From Ceriagrion tenellum (Eukaryota > Arthropoda > Insecta > Odonata > Coenagrionidae): a stretch of DNA of 64,000 nucleotides. Every line of letters starts with the position of its first letter. Within the stretch, counting starts at the first letter, position 1. Below, in pieces: positions 23,565 to 35,331 of the stretch. The notes below the pieces were generated by a model that was not told the origin of the DNA, ran no database searches, and saw nothing but the letters and a program-made list of their open reading frames with translations. The position numbers and the translations under genes are program-made. The stretch is from assembly GCA_963169105.1 (NCBI GenBank), contig OY720639.1, forward strand, positions 121,603,117 through 121,667,116, written 5' to 3'.

Positions 23565-24830
23565 TACTATCCAAAATCCTGGAAAATAGACTGCAGGAAT
23601 ATGCAGAGGAAATTCTAGGTGAACACCAGGCAGGCTTCAGAAGACAAAGATCAACCACTGAACAGGTTTTCATTATCAGACAAGCCCTGTCAAAATACTG
23701 GGAGTTTGGCAGATGTGTTCATCTCTTATTTATCGATTTTAAGAAAGCATATGACTGCATCAATCGAAATCAAATGTGGAAATACCTACAGCAGATTGGA
23801 ATTCCAGATAAACTGGTTAACCTAGCAAAAATATGTACTGACGAATCTAGATGCAAAGTTAGAATCAATAACGAATTGTCAAGAGAATTTAGTGTGCTAA
23901 CTGGGGTCAGGCAGAGAGATGGAATTTCTTCTCTACTATTTAATATGGCTGTAGAAAGCTCCTTAAAAAAGGTATAGTTGCAAGATCAAGGAATAGAAGT
24001 AGGAGCAAAATTTAAGGTCTTAGCCTTCGCAGATGACGTAGCATTACTAGCAGAAGATGAAAATAGCTTAAAAAGCCTTGCCCAACTTCTATTAAGAGAA
24101 GCAAAAAAGTAGGATTGGAAGTGAATGAGCAGAAAACAAAATACCTTAGGGTAGGCCGACACATAGACAATATTAACGACTTTGTAATGGTAGAAAATTA
24201 ACGGTTAAAAGAGTACCTGAATTTAAGTATTTAGGAGTAAATATTGACCAGACAAACCAAGAGGAGACAGAAATAAATGCCAGAATATTAAATGCTAACA
24301 GATGCTACTGAGCTTAACAAGGGCTTCTAAAAAGCAAAATATTATCTAGAAAAACTAAACTACGGATCTAAAGACCATCATACAACTGGTGGTCTTGTAT
24401 GGGTCATAAATATGGGCAATGTCTAAATAGACAGAAAAAAAGGTGATATTTTTCGAAAATAAAATTTTAAGATGCATCTATGGTCCCATAAACGAAGACG
24501 GAATGTGGAGAATCCGAACCAACAACGAGCTAAGGCAGCTATATAAGGACCCAGATATAATAGCACAAGTCAAAAGCAGAAGACTTAGGTGGGCAGGTCA
24601 TCTGTGTAGAAGAGGAGAAAATGCTACAATTAGAGCGGTGTCAGAAGGCCTACCAAGAGGAAAGCGACCTTTGGGACGACCACGACTGCGCTGGAAAGAC
24701 CAGATTAGAAAGGACAAGGAATCGGAGTAGACTGGATGGAAGATCGAAAGAGATGGCGAGGAGTTGTTGGTGAGGCCAAAAACCTTCTGAGGTATGAGTG
24801 GCCTAATAGGTAAGGTATATCAAAGCTACA

Positions 24831-27800
24831 CTCTTTTACAATGTTGAAAAAATTCCACAAAGACACGCCTGAGACAGCAGAGTTTAAAATGTTAAATGGT
24901 TAAATGGTTAAATTCAATTCGGTTCTTAAGACGCTCGTCAACTCAAAGGTAAGTTTTATATTCATCCCATTTTCATATTCAATTTAATTCAATACAGGGG
25001 ACTTGAGGCAAGGACCAATAACATTCCCGTTTTTTTTCAAAATATAGCATACAAAAGCATCAAACATTTTGCAAAAAAGCTGAAAGCGTTATTAATACAC
25101 AAGACCAAACACCATCATGGATTGAAGGGCATAAATGCATGAATTACTTCCTCACCAACGCAATTCACAGAGGTGTACCTTCAACTAATTCGGATTCAGC
25201 AGGAGATTCCTCGGAGATATGCTTTATCGAGTCCACTCTTTGAACTCACAGGAATTTGTTACCTGCCGGTGACAGCCGCATTTTCAGTGGCTCCGGGAGC
25301 CGAGTGATTTTGAGCGACAACTTACGGTTGAATAATTTCACGGAAGAGGGTCGACCTAAATGCCGAAGCAATTTTTTGCTCTCCGCTTCCTTGAAGAAGT
25401 CATTTTTTTCCACAGCCGGAAACCTTAAGCGACGGAAGTCTCAAGAGAACTGGAAATAAAGCGATTCATCGTGCCTCCAGAAGGGAGAAAAAAAACGTTC
25501 AAAACTGGGCTAGATGGAGGAGGTGGCATTTGAGAAAATTCTCCATGAACGGATGCTTTCCTTATATAAAAGAAGGACGAAAATACTTGGTATTATTTAC
25601 TGTGAGAGAGCAGTATTCTCTATTCTAGCTCATGTCTTTCACTTGGATCATCTCTTAAATTAAATCAAATTAATGACGCCAATTGAACAAACTTTGTTAT
25701 CAAGAATGCTAAAATTTTATAACTAAACTCCTGGGTGATACTTATATGAGCCTAATTTAAAAATGAGAAAAGAAATTTCGTTGTTTACTAATTTATTTTT
25801 ACAATCAATAGCTTTATTGAACAGCAAGAGAAATAATTTATATAAAAACGTAAAATACCTTCACAAAATCACTAATTTATCTGAACTCCACCACTAGACA
25901 GCCTTAATATAAATCTGATAACTCTGTTGACAACTAAACGGCTTTATATTGTACTTCCAAGAAATAATTTTAAGATATTTCATGTATGTAATGATTATAG
26001 TTTAAACTTACGTATGCGGAATGACTGTTTCACGTGTGTGGAATGATTGAAGCTTATCACTGTCAAAAACTACAAAATGACTTTTGATTTCCAGGAGATA
26101 ATAGAAATTCAATAAAACTAAAATTGATGTCACGAAAAGCGACAAAATTTATAACCCAGGTTCTCTACTTGGGCAAATATTATGTACCTTAACTTGTACC
26201 ATAACCGACTGTTATGTAACTTAAGTTATGTAAAACCATTACTACCCCACTCTTTTGTCATCAATCTCATAATCATCGCATAGATTCCGCGAATAACGAA
26301 TGCGTTCTCGTGAGATAAATATATTCTGAGAATTTTGGGAACACTTACATCGAACTAGAATTTGTGGAAAGCCGAAGACGTAACACGTGCCTACAGTCAT
26401 GTGCGGCGGTAAAAATTTCAGAAGTAAGCTTTCTCTTTCTTGTTAGACGGACATTTCAACTACACAGTTAGTATTCGGTATCCTTGTGATGAAGAGTAAA
26501 ATATCAAGATGGAGTATTTGCTGTAACAATGGTCAACATGAACAAACGGCATCATGAAAATTTTATTAGTGCTACAAGCCTACTATGACAGCTGGGATGG
26601 TACGCTCAGGGTATCATTTTGAATTTTGATATGGGATCTCATAAGTAAAGTCCTCGCCATTGTTTATTTTTTTGACAGCGTAAAAATTTTTCTGCCAAAT
26701 TCAAAAGTCTATTGTCTTTGAGGTCGTGACCAAAGAAAGATCGTATAAATAAAAACACAACCAAGGCGATGGAAATACTATCTATTCCACGTTCGATAAG
26801 GGGCCACGATATCTGTAACTTAAGTATTTAAATTAGGTTTTCCGTCGCTACGTAGTTTAATCTATATAAATTTCTTCCATATATGACAGACAGATAGGAA
26901 TAAAATTTCGTTCTTTCCACGCACAAAAAGATACCTCAATGAAAATTGAATTCTAATTGAAACACTCCCATCAAACAATCCACCGAATTGCGTTACAAAC
27001 TTTGCCAGTTCACCTACTAAAACCATATGCTTTTCTCGGATGATGTCATAACACCCTCTGCTACACGTCAATTCGATATCTCGCAGAGTTGTATGTAAAT
27101 ATAAATATCAATTTAATATTTACGGAATGTCTCGAATGCTCCAAAAGGAACTCTAATATCTCTGAACTTCAATAAATTAGGAAAATGCACTAATAGTCAT
27201 AATTGCAATATAACTTGTAGCTTACAATGCAATTTATGTCACTCATTTGAAATGATAGCTGGGTACAATGTAGATGATATTTGATGATCATAATTTTGGA
27301 TACGTCAAAAATTCTAATTTATTACATTTAAATTAAATTAAATATTCCCACACTCTTGAATTCCCACATATCTTACTTTCTGCATCATGTTAGAAAATGA
27401 AACATACTTTTCAATATAAATACAGATATGGCCTGAGAGCGATTATAGCCCAGTAATAGGATTTCCGTAGGGTGCAAACATGAAATGAAGCTCACGAAAG
27501 AATAATTATTTCCAGAATACGCGAAAGGGAAATCGGAAACAAGAGTCTCACGACTTATCTCGCTTTCGTCGCTTGCGTCAAGTATCACGACGTAAAAAAT
27601 GAACATAAACTGAGAGGCACATTCCAATCAAATATTTAGACAAGGGATGCATAATTCCTGTCTTTTCCTCTGCAAAAAGAAATGGCACTTCAACGAATCC
27701 AACCTAGGTAGCCGGGTCGTTAATATCCTATCTTGTTAATCCCCTCAATCAATCAAAAAAAGGATCCCTCAGTGAATACCATCGGAACAAAATAATGTAC

Positions 27801-27834
27801 GATGGCAAGGAACTACTTCTCGGAGAAATAGAAC
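24831..27834. other. AT-rich stretch, no gene recognised
   Basis: No gene identified. A GC-richer segment at about 25130-25490 holds a 67-codon open frame (25256-25459, rich in Ser, Lys and Arg) with no recognisable domain; it could be a host exon or regulatory DNA, but nothing supports either. The rest is AT-rich with only short repeats (for example gttatgtaa twice near 26213-26231). Confidence 0.45.
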
Positions 27835-28071
27835 CTCCAAAATTAATAGTAGATTAAATAAAACTTTGTATACTCCACTAGAGGTTTATTTACATAACCC
27901 GAGTTTCGACACTTCGTGTCATATTCAGGAAGATTCAGGAAGATGACACGAAGTGTCGAAACCTGGGTCGTGTTAATAAACCTCTAGTGGAGTATACAAA
28001 GTTTTATTTAATCTTCTATGAATAACTTCCTCAAAGTCAAGCCTGGTACTATTTCCTTTCTCCTAAATTAA
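27835..28071. mobile_element. Small inverted-repeat Penelope-like insertion, 213 bp
   Basis: The target duplication is ctccaaaattaa (27835-27846) and ctcctaaattaa (28060-28071), 11 of 12 identical. Inside, after 4 nt, are inverted arms 27851-27929 and about 27943-28014. A short duplication (attcaggaag twice) sits at the centre. A 45-nt tail (28015-28059) contains ACTTCCTCAAAGTCAAGCCT, related to the tail of the 9.27-kb copy. Each arm carries GACAC-GAA-GTGTC followed by GAAAC, the stem II and GAAAC of PLE hammerheads. The cores are altered (CTGAATA; AGGAAGATGA) and no stem I is evident, so activity is unlikely. No protein is encoded. Confidence 0.8.
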
Positions 28072-28600
28072 CTTTTCAAATTCGGAATCCTGAGAGTTTC
28101 AGTAGTATGAAAATTGATCCAGAAATATAACGGATCGTAGTTTGATACTCAGGACAGGAAACTCTTATTCTCCTGGAAATAGCCTAAGAAAATACCTCCA
28201 TGCTGATGAGTACGGCTTCCATTAATGAGCAATCACAGAGTAGTAGCTGCTTGTGTGAACCTGTTGTTGGACAGCAGTTCAAATGCGCTGAAATTCCAAA
28301 ATTGGAAATTAGCAATTCGGTCATTTAGATGCGTACTATGTTCAATTTAGACCGAGTTCATGATGATCACTAACAGATAGGTACATGATACATCAGACTT
28401 GGATGTTTAAACTGTATAGTCCCAGCGGACATTAATCTCGTGAGTGCGTTTAGGCTTAGTAAACTGCATTAGAAACCAAGTCCTTCTTTGTGCTGATATA
28501 TTTAATTGTTTGCTGTATAACTTCTTTAAATTAAAAAGTTGCGGAAAGACAACTTTTTTATGATCATTTAAACCTGTGTATCTACGGAACATTATCCATA
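28072..28600. other. Spacer, no gene recognised
   Basis: About 530 bp of AT-rich sequence. The 61-codon minus open frame (28407-28592) has no family resemblance. Confidence 0.5.
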
Positions 28601-28835
28601 GTGAAGTTACGCCATCTTTTTATTTTCGAAGCGCCTATTCGTCATCCTCTTCTTCGGAAAAGCATTCTTATAATTTAAGAAGAAGAAGCAATATAAGCCT
28701 TTCGAAACCTAAGTTCACATTTCATGAAAGATCATTTTTTATATGGGCCATAAGGCATTCAATATTTTGCCTAAAAATATTAAAAGAGGGCAAGTTCTAA
28801 AAAAATTATTAAATTCGTGAAATCGTGGCTGTTTA
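28601..28835 (+). pseudogene. LINE C-terminal remnant (type D)
   Basis: The plus frame gives KHSYNLRRRSNISLSKPKF, then FHERSFF. After a one-base frame change in a T-run (about 28733-28742) it gives GHKAFNILPKNIKRGQVLKKL and a stop. The order HSYNLRx(9)PKxxxxxRSFxYxGxxxxNxLPxxI is the usual C-terminal end of some CR1/Rex1-type LINE proteins. There is no RT core, so this is a short 5'-truncated copy. Function is inferred only from this motif order. Confidence 0.55.
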
Positions 28836-28997
28836 CTCAGTACAACACTGAGACTCTGTTTGACACTACAGTAAAAAGTAAGCATTGTATTGTATATTTA
28901 ATTTTATATACACATTTTTCCGTATATAAGAATAGTAATACTATTGTTGGAGATTGTTGGTGTAATATGTATATTTTTGCATGATCAATTCTTGAAT

Positions 28998-29036
28998 ATC
29001 TATCTATCTGTCTGTTTATCTATTTGTCTATCTGTT
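28998..29036. repeat. Imperfect TCTA/TCTG microsatellite
   Basis: Tetranucleotide units tcta, tctg and ttta repeat imperfectly over about 38 bp. A simple-sequence repeat. Confidence 0.85.
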
Positions 29037-29297
29037 GGCCACGCATGTCCATGTAAATTGAAGGCAAGTAGCCTTTACACGGTAAATACCTTTAAGGCTA
29101 CCAAAAGCTTCTATTTTTATATTTATGTTTAAAAGGAGTGTATATTTTTTTCTTTTCTTGTTTGAAGTCATAAATATAATTTATCAATTTGATTCTACTA
29201 GTACTCTTCGTAGTATTGAGCCCAAATGGAGATGGATAATTTTGTTATGAACGTTTCTTACAATATGCCGAATTTTTATTAATATTTTTACAATAAA

Positions 29298-29345
29298 TAT
29301 TCAGCTCTGAAAGCATATCTGAAGATATGCTTTCAGAGCTGAATA
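29298..29345. repeat. Perfect 23-bp-arm palindrome
   Basis: Arms 29298-29320 and 29323-29345 are exact reverse complements separated by GA. The left arm reads tattcagctctgaaagcata followed by tct. Such a sequence can extrude as a cruciform or fold as an RNA hairpin. It has no tail or clear target duplication, so I do not assign it to the PLE insertions. Its perfection suggests recent origin or maintenance. Confidence 0.9.
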
Positions 29346-29789
29346 CATTGGCCTAAAACAACTGTCACAGTGTATTTACCATGGAATTCCGTTTTCAAAA
29401 TCTCTTACCGAAGCTTTGGCCTGCACGCATTGCCTGGAGAATTGATTTTGATCGAAAGTCAACATCTGCGTATTTGCTTGAAGCGTATGGAGCACATCTC
29501 TCATGGGTAAGAAACAAAAAAGCAAAAAACTACCTTTACAATGCACAATGGAATACGCTTAAATTATGTGTATTGACGTACCAGTTGAAACTTCAAAATG
29601 TTTTAAAACATTACTACTAACTTAAATAGCTCTTTTTACAGAATATCAACTTCATACCTGTTCGTAAGTTCAAACATGCGTTTGCTTTATATATACATGT
29701 TTGGATATCGGCGTATATTGTAAACAAGTTAGAAATGATAAATCGAGGCGGAAATTAAAGAAAATTGCATCATATATAAACCATTCATA

Positions 29790-29960
29790 TGAACTATTTC
29801 TCCTCCTCCTCACCTCTTCCTCCTAACTTCCCCAAACCCATTATGATATATAAACATCTGGAATTTTTTTTATTTTGTACATGATGATGACACCGATATG
29901 TCGAAACATTTTGTACCAAGAAAATAAATCGTTGGAAGGAAACAAAGTTACTATTTCATT
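29790..29960 (+). mobile_element. Penelope-like 3' end fragment
   Basis: A pyrimidine-rich stretch (29796-29840, CTCCTCCTCCTCACCTCTTC) is followed by a hammerhead-like motif (29877-29916) and then AATAAATCG with an A-rich continuation. The same succession, a C/T-rich 3' UTR then a GAAAC-containing motif then an A-rich end, is seen at 44.5-44.9 kb. The borders are approximate and no target duplication was found. Confidence 0.6.
29877..29916 (+). ncRNA. Hammerhead-ribozyme-like motif
   Basis: GTAC, ATGATGA (first core base A instead of C), T, stem II GACA-CCGATA-TGTC, GAA, ACATTTT, then GTAC pairing with the opening GTAC. The changed first core base and poor stem III suggest a decayed copy. 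Confidence 0.5.
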
Positions 29961-31194
29961 TGTGACCTACTGTTATGTTTGCCGTGTGTTGACTGTTAAA
30001 ATCTCAGAGGACGGACTGAACGCCTTGAATAATAAGGTGCTACAAATTTGATTTTGGCTGCAAGGTTGGAGACTATGACAAGTGTTGGGCTCCATGTATT
30101 TGCTATGTTTCTAGTTTCAGACTTTTACGGAGCAGGAGAACGGTTCTCAACATATGCTATTTGTAGTGGCCATTGCTTAATATTTAGGCTGTACTCATCC
30201 TCTCAAAATCCACTTCCTCTATTCCTATTAAAATTTTTCCCGGAAAACCTTGAGCACACTCGTAATAAGCATGGCAAACTCTTCCATCAAGGCATTACTA
30301 GCTTGGAAAAAAATACAAGGGAAGGTGGAGAGCAACTATGACAGCATACTGCTGTTAAACTCTCACAGTTAATAATCCAAAGGAAAAGAACCCCAGAAAA
30401 TCTTCGAGAAATGCCTTATTGTTTAGTCATTTCCGGTTTAGTGCTTAAATAAATATATAAAATGAAAATAAAATATTTACTTAAATATCACAATATAACC
30501 TTGCGTGACGGAGAACAGTTATTGCTATTTTTGGATTTAGCACACTAAGTACCATTAAGAGCAGGCAATCCTCTTGGAGCAAATATTTTTAAATTTTGTT
30601 AACAATGAATTCGGTCAAAGTAGACAATATGACCCACTTTTTCAATTATTACTCCATTCTTCCTTATAGTACATTCATTATTTTATCTAGTCGATAGCCA
30701 CTACTTTAGTCTAAATACTAAACACCTAATATTTTTTGACCTAGTGACAACAGGAGTAGCAGCAAGTATATTCAAAATTATCCAATCTTAGTTGTCGAAT
30801 ATAGGCGCCAAGCAGTAATCGGATCAACAAGGATTGATGACACCGTATGGGATTACAGCGGACGTGTTAGGAAATCTGGTTCATGAGGTTTTCAACATAC
30901 GTACCTGCAAGTCATAGAATATGCAATTATTAGGGTTACGCCGAAACAAGAGTTTCGAACATAAAAAACGGTCTCTACTCTTTGGAAATTTATATTTTTA
31001 CATACGGAAAATTACTGAGAAAGAATCATAAATTATGAAGCCCATATATTTTATGCATTATAAAATACATCTACTAGGAAATTATGGGTGTATTTTCATG
31101 CATTAAATCATAATCTGTCATTGTTGATAGACGAATACACTGAATACACTTTTTCACGATAACATCAAACGGGCAACGGGTTAGGGACACGTCC
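29961..31194. other. AT-rich stretch, no gene recognised
   Basis: About 1.2 kb with no recognisable element. The 97-codon open frame at 30048-30341 has no motif. Confidence 0.5.
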
Positions 31195-31278
31195 GAGGGG
31201 CAACAGCTAAGGCAAAAAATAACAAAAAGTAAATTGGAAGGGAATGGTCAAAGAGGAAGAACACGGGTTAGATGGACC
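31195..31278 (+). pseudogene. Possible LINE C-terminal scrap
   Basis: The plus frame reads KLEGNGQRGRTRVRWTT, close to the basic motif (LEGxRxRGRPRxRW) near the C-terminus of many LINE proteins. Only this short block is readable, so the call is weak. Confidence 0.35.
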
Positions 31279-32430
31279 ACTATTTTATTTTAGTCAACAA
31301 GTATAGAAATTCAATGTTCAACGAGCAACATCAGAATGTAGGAAAGTTAGCAATGCATTATAAGGTAATGGTATCAAATGGATATTAAGTTCCAAGAAGA
31401 AAGAATCTCTTCGGAAAAACGTCAATTATCATTAGTATGTTGAGTGCCTGTTGAACAAAATTTTAAAAAAATGACAGAAGAAATAGAAAGTGCATGATTG
31501 CTTAATTAAGAAATATTTCATGCACCAGGATAATTTCCTTCATTTCATCTGACGCAACTGTAGACACAAAAATAATTCATGGAATTATCGCATGTGACAG
31601 TAAATAGAAAATTCAATATGGTGATAAGAGTTAAATCCATGTTGCGATGAATGCTCTCATATTTAATAGGGAAGGAAATACAATGCCTTACTTTTCATTT
31701 GACTTAAAAGGGAAAATCCAATGCCACCTCAAATGAGAAGCAAAGCATATTAGCATAGACATTCGTCAAGAAGGTATTTCAGGAACTTTTACTCTTCGCA
31801 CTATTCTGTCCAGTACTCCTCGGGGTTTAAGATATTCCTGCTAATGATTAACCTCGATCCCAAAAACTCTTCTAGCACAATCCCTTCACTTTTCAGCCTC
31901 AGAAGTTCAACTCCATCCACGTATAATTTCGCACATTAACGTAGTTTCCCTTGCAGAGAGAATATACCTGGATCCTAATTAAGGCCCTTTCAAGGCAGAC
32001 ACAAGTTGCTCACAAGCGAAAACTTGTATTTCACTGTATTTGTGGTTGAAGCAACAGAGAATGTACCACAGCTATTTCGTGGTATCCTCAGCGTTAGCTG
32101 TTTTTCCTTCCTTACATAATCAATCACTTGAGCCTAATATTGAACTACAAATTTTTCATCTTATAACTGTTATTTTTTCAACGATAACTATTTTACCCTA
32201 TTTTTCCAAACTTTATCTTAAAACACTAATTTTCTACGCTCATTTTCTTTACTTAAGAGCATGTATTTGAGCCATACGAGGCTACGACCAGGATTATAGG
32301 TTCAACTTATCTTCTCTCAATACATACAAATTAGTATCCCCAAATATATTTTCTCAATTCCGCGAACGCCTTTTCCAATTTGATCTTTCGATTTTTTTCT
32401 GCTGAACTCATTCTCATTCAAATTAAAACT
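31279..32430. other. AT-rich stretch, no gene recognised
   Basis: No coding, RNA or repeat signature seen in about 1.15 kb. Confidence 0.5.
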
Positions 32431-33770
32431 GCATGGCACTGATATTGGGAAATTACTAACAGGTGGGGTTCAAAACCAATACCGAGTAAAGAGAAAGGTG
32501 GAGGAATATGGAACCGGCAGGGACGAGTATTTGAAGGAAAAATGTGGAAGAGCAATTTTGAGGAGAAATAAATTCCACGGCTGCTCTGGAGAGCGGGAGA
32601 ACGGAAACGAGGAAGGGCTTCAAAGAGGGTGGAGGAAGTGTCGGAGGAGGGCCCGGGAAGGACGTTGAAAGGGTGCAAGGGAAGGGATGCTGTGAATGAT
32701 GGGCCAAGGGTGTAAGGGTAAAGGAGATGTGGCTAGCGACGGGCAAAAAAAAATTTGTTTTCCCTTGGGTATTTTATTTCTCCTGAGAATACTTTTTGAG
32801 CTGGAAGGACGCATTTTCACTCACATTGTTTTGACTGGATGCTTCGGCTTCGGTTTTCAATAAGAACTACATAGCGAAAGCAAATAAATAACAAAATAAT
32901 AATATTTCATTCGAATGGTATTCAATTTATATAAAATTAAATTAGCACACAGCACAGGATCGATATCATTCTTTTCTAAAACAAAAATTAAAAACAATCA
33001 TTCAAAATAAAATAACTTATTATAAATAACTAAAATGCTCGCTATCCCCTCCCACAAATAGTCGTCAGTCGACTTAAGCACCCGATTGCTCTTGACCACT
33101 TGCTAGAAGAGCACTTTTTTCTAGTTTGCATCTTCCTAGTTTTATTATCTATTATGTAGATATTTCTAAGTTTTAAACAATTGGTGTGTTACAGAAGCCA
33201 CAAGAAAACTTTCAAGTATTCGTTCAAGCTTTATCCATTTTAATAAGCCCGTTATTTTACTCACTAATCGGAATAACAAAAATATGATTCCTGGGTCTTT
33301 CAGTGAGATGAAGACGAAGAATGGCTTCTAAACATCAGTCGTAGGAACGTCAATTTCAACAAATTATTCCTGCCCACAAACCAAGGAAGACTTAAAGCAA
33401 CCTCTATACAAGGAAAACTTAAAGTTTTCCACTCTTTTCCAACGTTTCATGCGAGCAATAAAAGGAAAAAATTTAAGCGTTCATTTTTCGTCCCCAACAT
33501 CGCTAGTGGTGGTGGTTGTTGGGAAGATGAAATGAGTAGAAGAGTGTGAAAGAGTTTTTGGGCAAGCCAGGGGTGTCCCATGTGAGATAAAGAGAATGGG
33601 ATTAAAGGAAAGCTTTAAAGGGGGTCATGGCGGTAGGAGGGTGAGGGTAGCAGGGTTGCGTCGGAAGGAGAAAGTTAGTGAGAGGAGTTGGAAGTGGATC
33701 GCAGGAATTTGGTAAGGGTTAAAGGGAGTTAGCGGAGGATTTAAAAGTTCGATGAAAAAAGGTCGGTGCT
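32431..33770. other. Two purine-rich segments in AT-rich DNA
   Basis: Segments at about 32460-32730 and 33480-33750 are strongly G/A-rich on the plus strand (C/T-rich on minus), for example ggtggaggaagtgtcggagg. The minus-strand open frames over them (up to 96 codons, Ser/Pro/Leu-rich) are compositional. Pyrimidine-rich stretches also form the 3' UTR of the PLE fragments here (44.5-44.9 kb), so decayed minus-strand PLE 3' ends are possible. I found no hammerhead or GIY-YIG block nearby to prove it. Confidence 0.35.
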
Positions 33771-35331
33771 CACATAACATAAAATATTCACTTTAAATTT
33801 AACATGAAAAACATAATTAAAAATAAAATGTATCATGTATACAATACTTCATCAGTTGCAAATATTAGCAAGATATTGTTTTCTATCTCTATAGTATTTT
33901 AGCTTCACATGTACTTAAATTAACGGTCCTTTTAAGAAAAATATTTACTATGCGTATAAATTATTATGAATAGGCAATCACTGGAATCATTTAGCAACAA
34001 TAGAAGGTGAATAACATGCAATTTTTATTGTCTAAGCGCTGAAATTAATGCAAGCTTGGTAAAAAGTTAAAAGTTATGTTACTGAAGCGATTGATTTAAA
34101 TTCAAATGAAGGCACTAAAAATGAAATCATTATAAGTCCAAGATATATTGCAGGTTGTCCAGAAAATCGAAATGTACTGTGAAATATAAATCAAATAATT
34201 AGGCTCAGTTTGATGAAATCACATCACAATATGAATAATGTAGAATGAACTTCATTGTGGAAGTTTAAATAGTGAAACTATTTGCATATCTCTATTATAC
34301 TGCATTTCAATGTCATAACTGTATCCAGGCAAAAGTCATTTGAATGATGTTACAGATTCTTAATGAAAAATTTTCGAGACAATGGTATGTAAAAGAGGTC
34401 GCACAGCATTTTTGGGGAAAGGGATGTCCTTCTATCCCGTTCAACTCACTCCATCCGTTCAAGTAAACCCTAACAGAAACCGTTCGTTGGCACTCAGCTC
34501 GGAATTGGGTACATATTTTGCGCCAGGCGAGCGAAAATTTCATTAATTTCTAATATTTTTTCTCAACAGAAGACTTTTTGCGCTCAATTTTTTTCCGTAT
34601 CGTTCTGACGCGTAAATATAATACTAACCAAACTCTAAAAAAATCAAATACTGGGAGTCGAGGCAAGAGGAAGTTCAGAGAAGGAAAGGAATAACTGAAA
34701 ACACAATAAGGGAGTGAGGAGATGTTTTGGGATTTCCATTTGCAGTGGGGTGATATTTTCAGTTTTTCCTTCATTTCATTTCTCATTCCCTCTAGGATGG
34801 ATATAAATTTGAACCTGGATCGACACATTTTCCAATAAAATTTGTTTTAGCCGGAGGCCATTGTTTTAACTTTTTTTAATGTCCTTGCAAAATGAGTAAA
34901 TGGGTACCTATGAGAGATTGTGAGTCAAACACGTCATGGCAAAATTTTCTCAGTGAATTATAAGGGAAGCCAACGCATTCTCTACGAAGTAAAAAGTACT
35001 CAAATTCATTTTCGTGACCCTTACCCTATAGCGTTAATACAAATATTTTTCTACACATTTTAATTATCCGTGATGACAAGGAGTCCTAGCTTTTATTTCG
35101 ATAGTCCAAAGTCAACATCACAATGGTGTGCAAAATATCCAAATGCGTTCCACTGAATTTACGATTACTAGGATAACAGTTTATCGCTTAATATGTTGCA
35201 TATCTACTCCAAAGTTTATCCACATGGTTTTCTAATTTTCATCTACTTACTACCTTAAATCTGCTTGATACGACGCTATATTCGATATATATCAAATTTA
35301 TATATTTTGATCTCACCATCTGAAAGGACTG
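33771..35331. other. AT-rich stretch, no gene recognised
   Basis: About 1.5 kb without any recognisable feature. The 76- and 92-codon minus open frames (34313-34543 and 34550-34828) have no motif. Confidence 0.5.

Larger units (their letters stand above)
22461..24110 (+). pseudogene. LINE reverse transcriptase remnant with an insertion
   Basis: A Lys/Glu-rich linker (22458-22930) leads into the RT. Recognisable blocks: RLKNNKASGGDGIAAELLK (about 23158-23215); VPVYKKGD then NYRVISLLNTTYK (about 23310-23390), cut here by a PLE insertion and resuming with VLSKILENRL (23562 on); GEHQAGFRRQRSTTEQVF; LFIDFKKAYDCI (motif A, catalytic Asp present); GVRQRDGISSLLFN (motif B, with Arg and Ile for the usual Gly and Leu); and FADDVALLAED at 24026 (motif C, both Asp present). 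Stops occur at about 23294 (Trp to stop) and 23977. The insertion plus one target copy adds 174 bp, a multiple of three, so the flanking frames stay in phase. Confidence 0.85.
21440..24830 (+). mobile_element. Near full-length APE-type LINE, inactive (type C)
   Basis: A non-LTR retrotransposon of about 3.2 kb excluding a later insertion. It opens with a GC-rich leader (about 21455-21680: GACGTGGCGGTGGGGCTTTC, then AGAGCTCTGCCGGCGGTAGC), unlike the AT-rich surroundings. Then follow an apurinic-type endonuclease, a long linker, a reverse transcriptase and a C-terminal tail with GKRPLGRPRLRWKDQI near 24655-24705. It is interrupted by frameshifts, stop codons and a 159-bp insertion at 23391-23549. 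The protein resembles those often annotated as endonuclease-reverse transcriptase or craniofacial-development-protein-2-like in insects. The clade is uncertain. It differs from family A: the tail motif here is KILRxIYGPI and the CTGCAGTCAACCAA end is absent. Confidence 0.85.

Noticed and set aside
28998..29036. CRISPR-like or structured repeat
   Set aside because: Simple TCTA/TCTG microsatellite without spacers.
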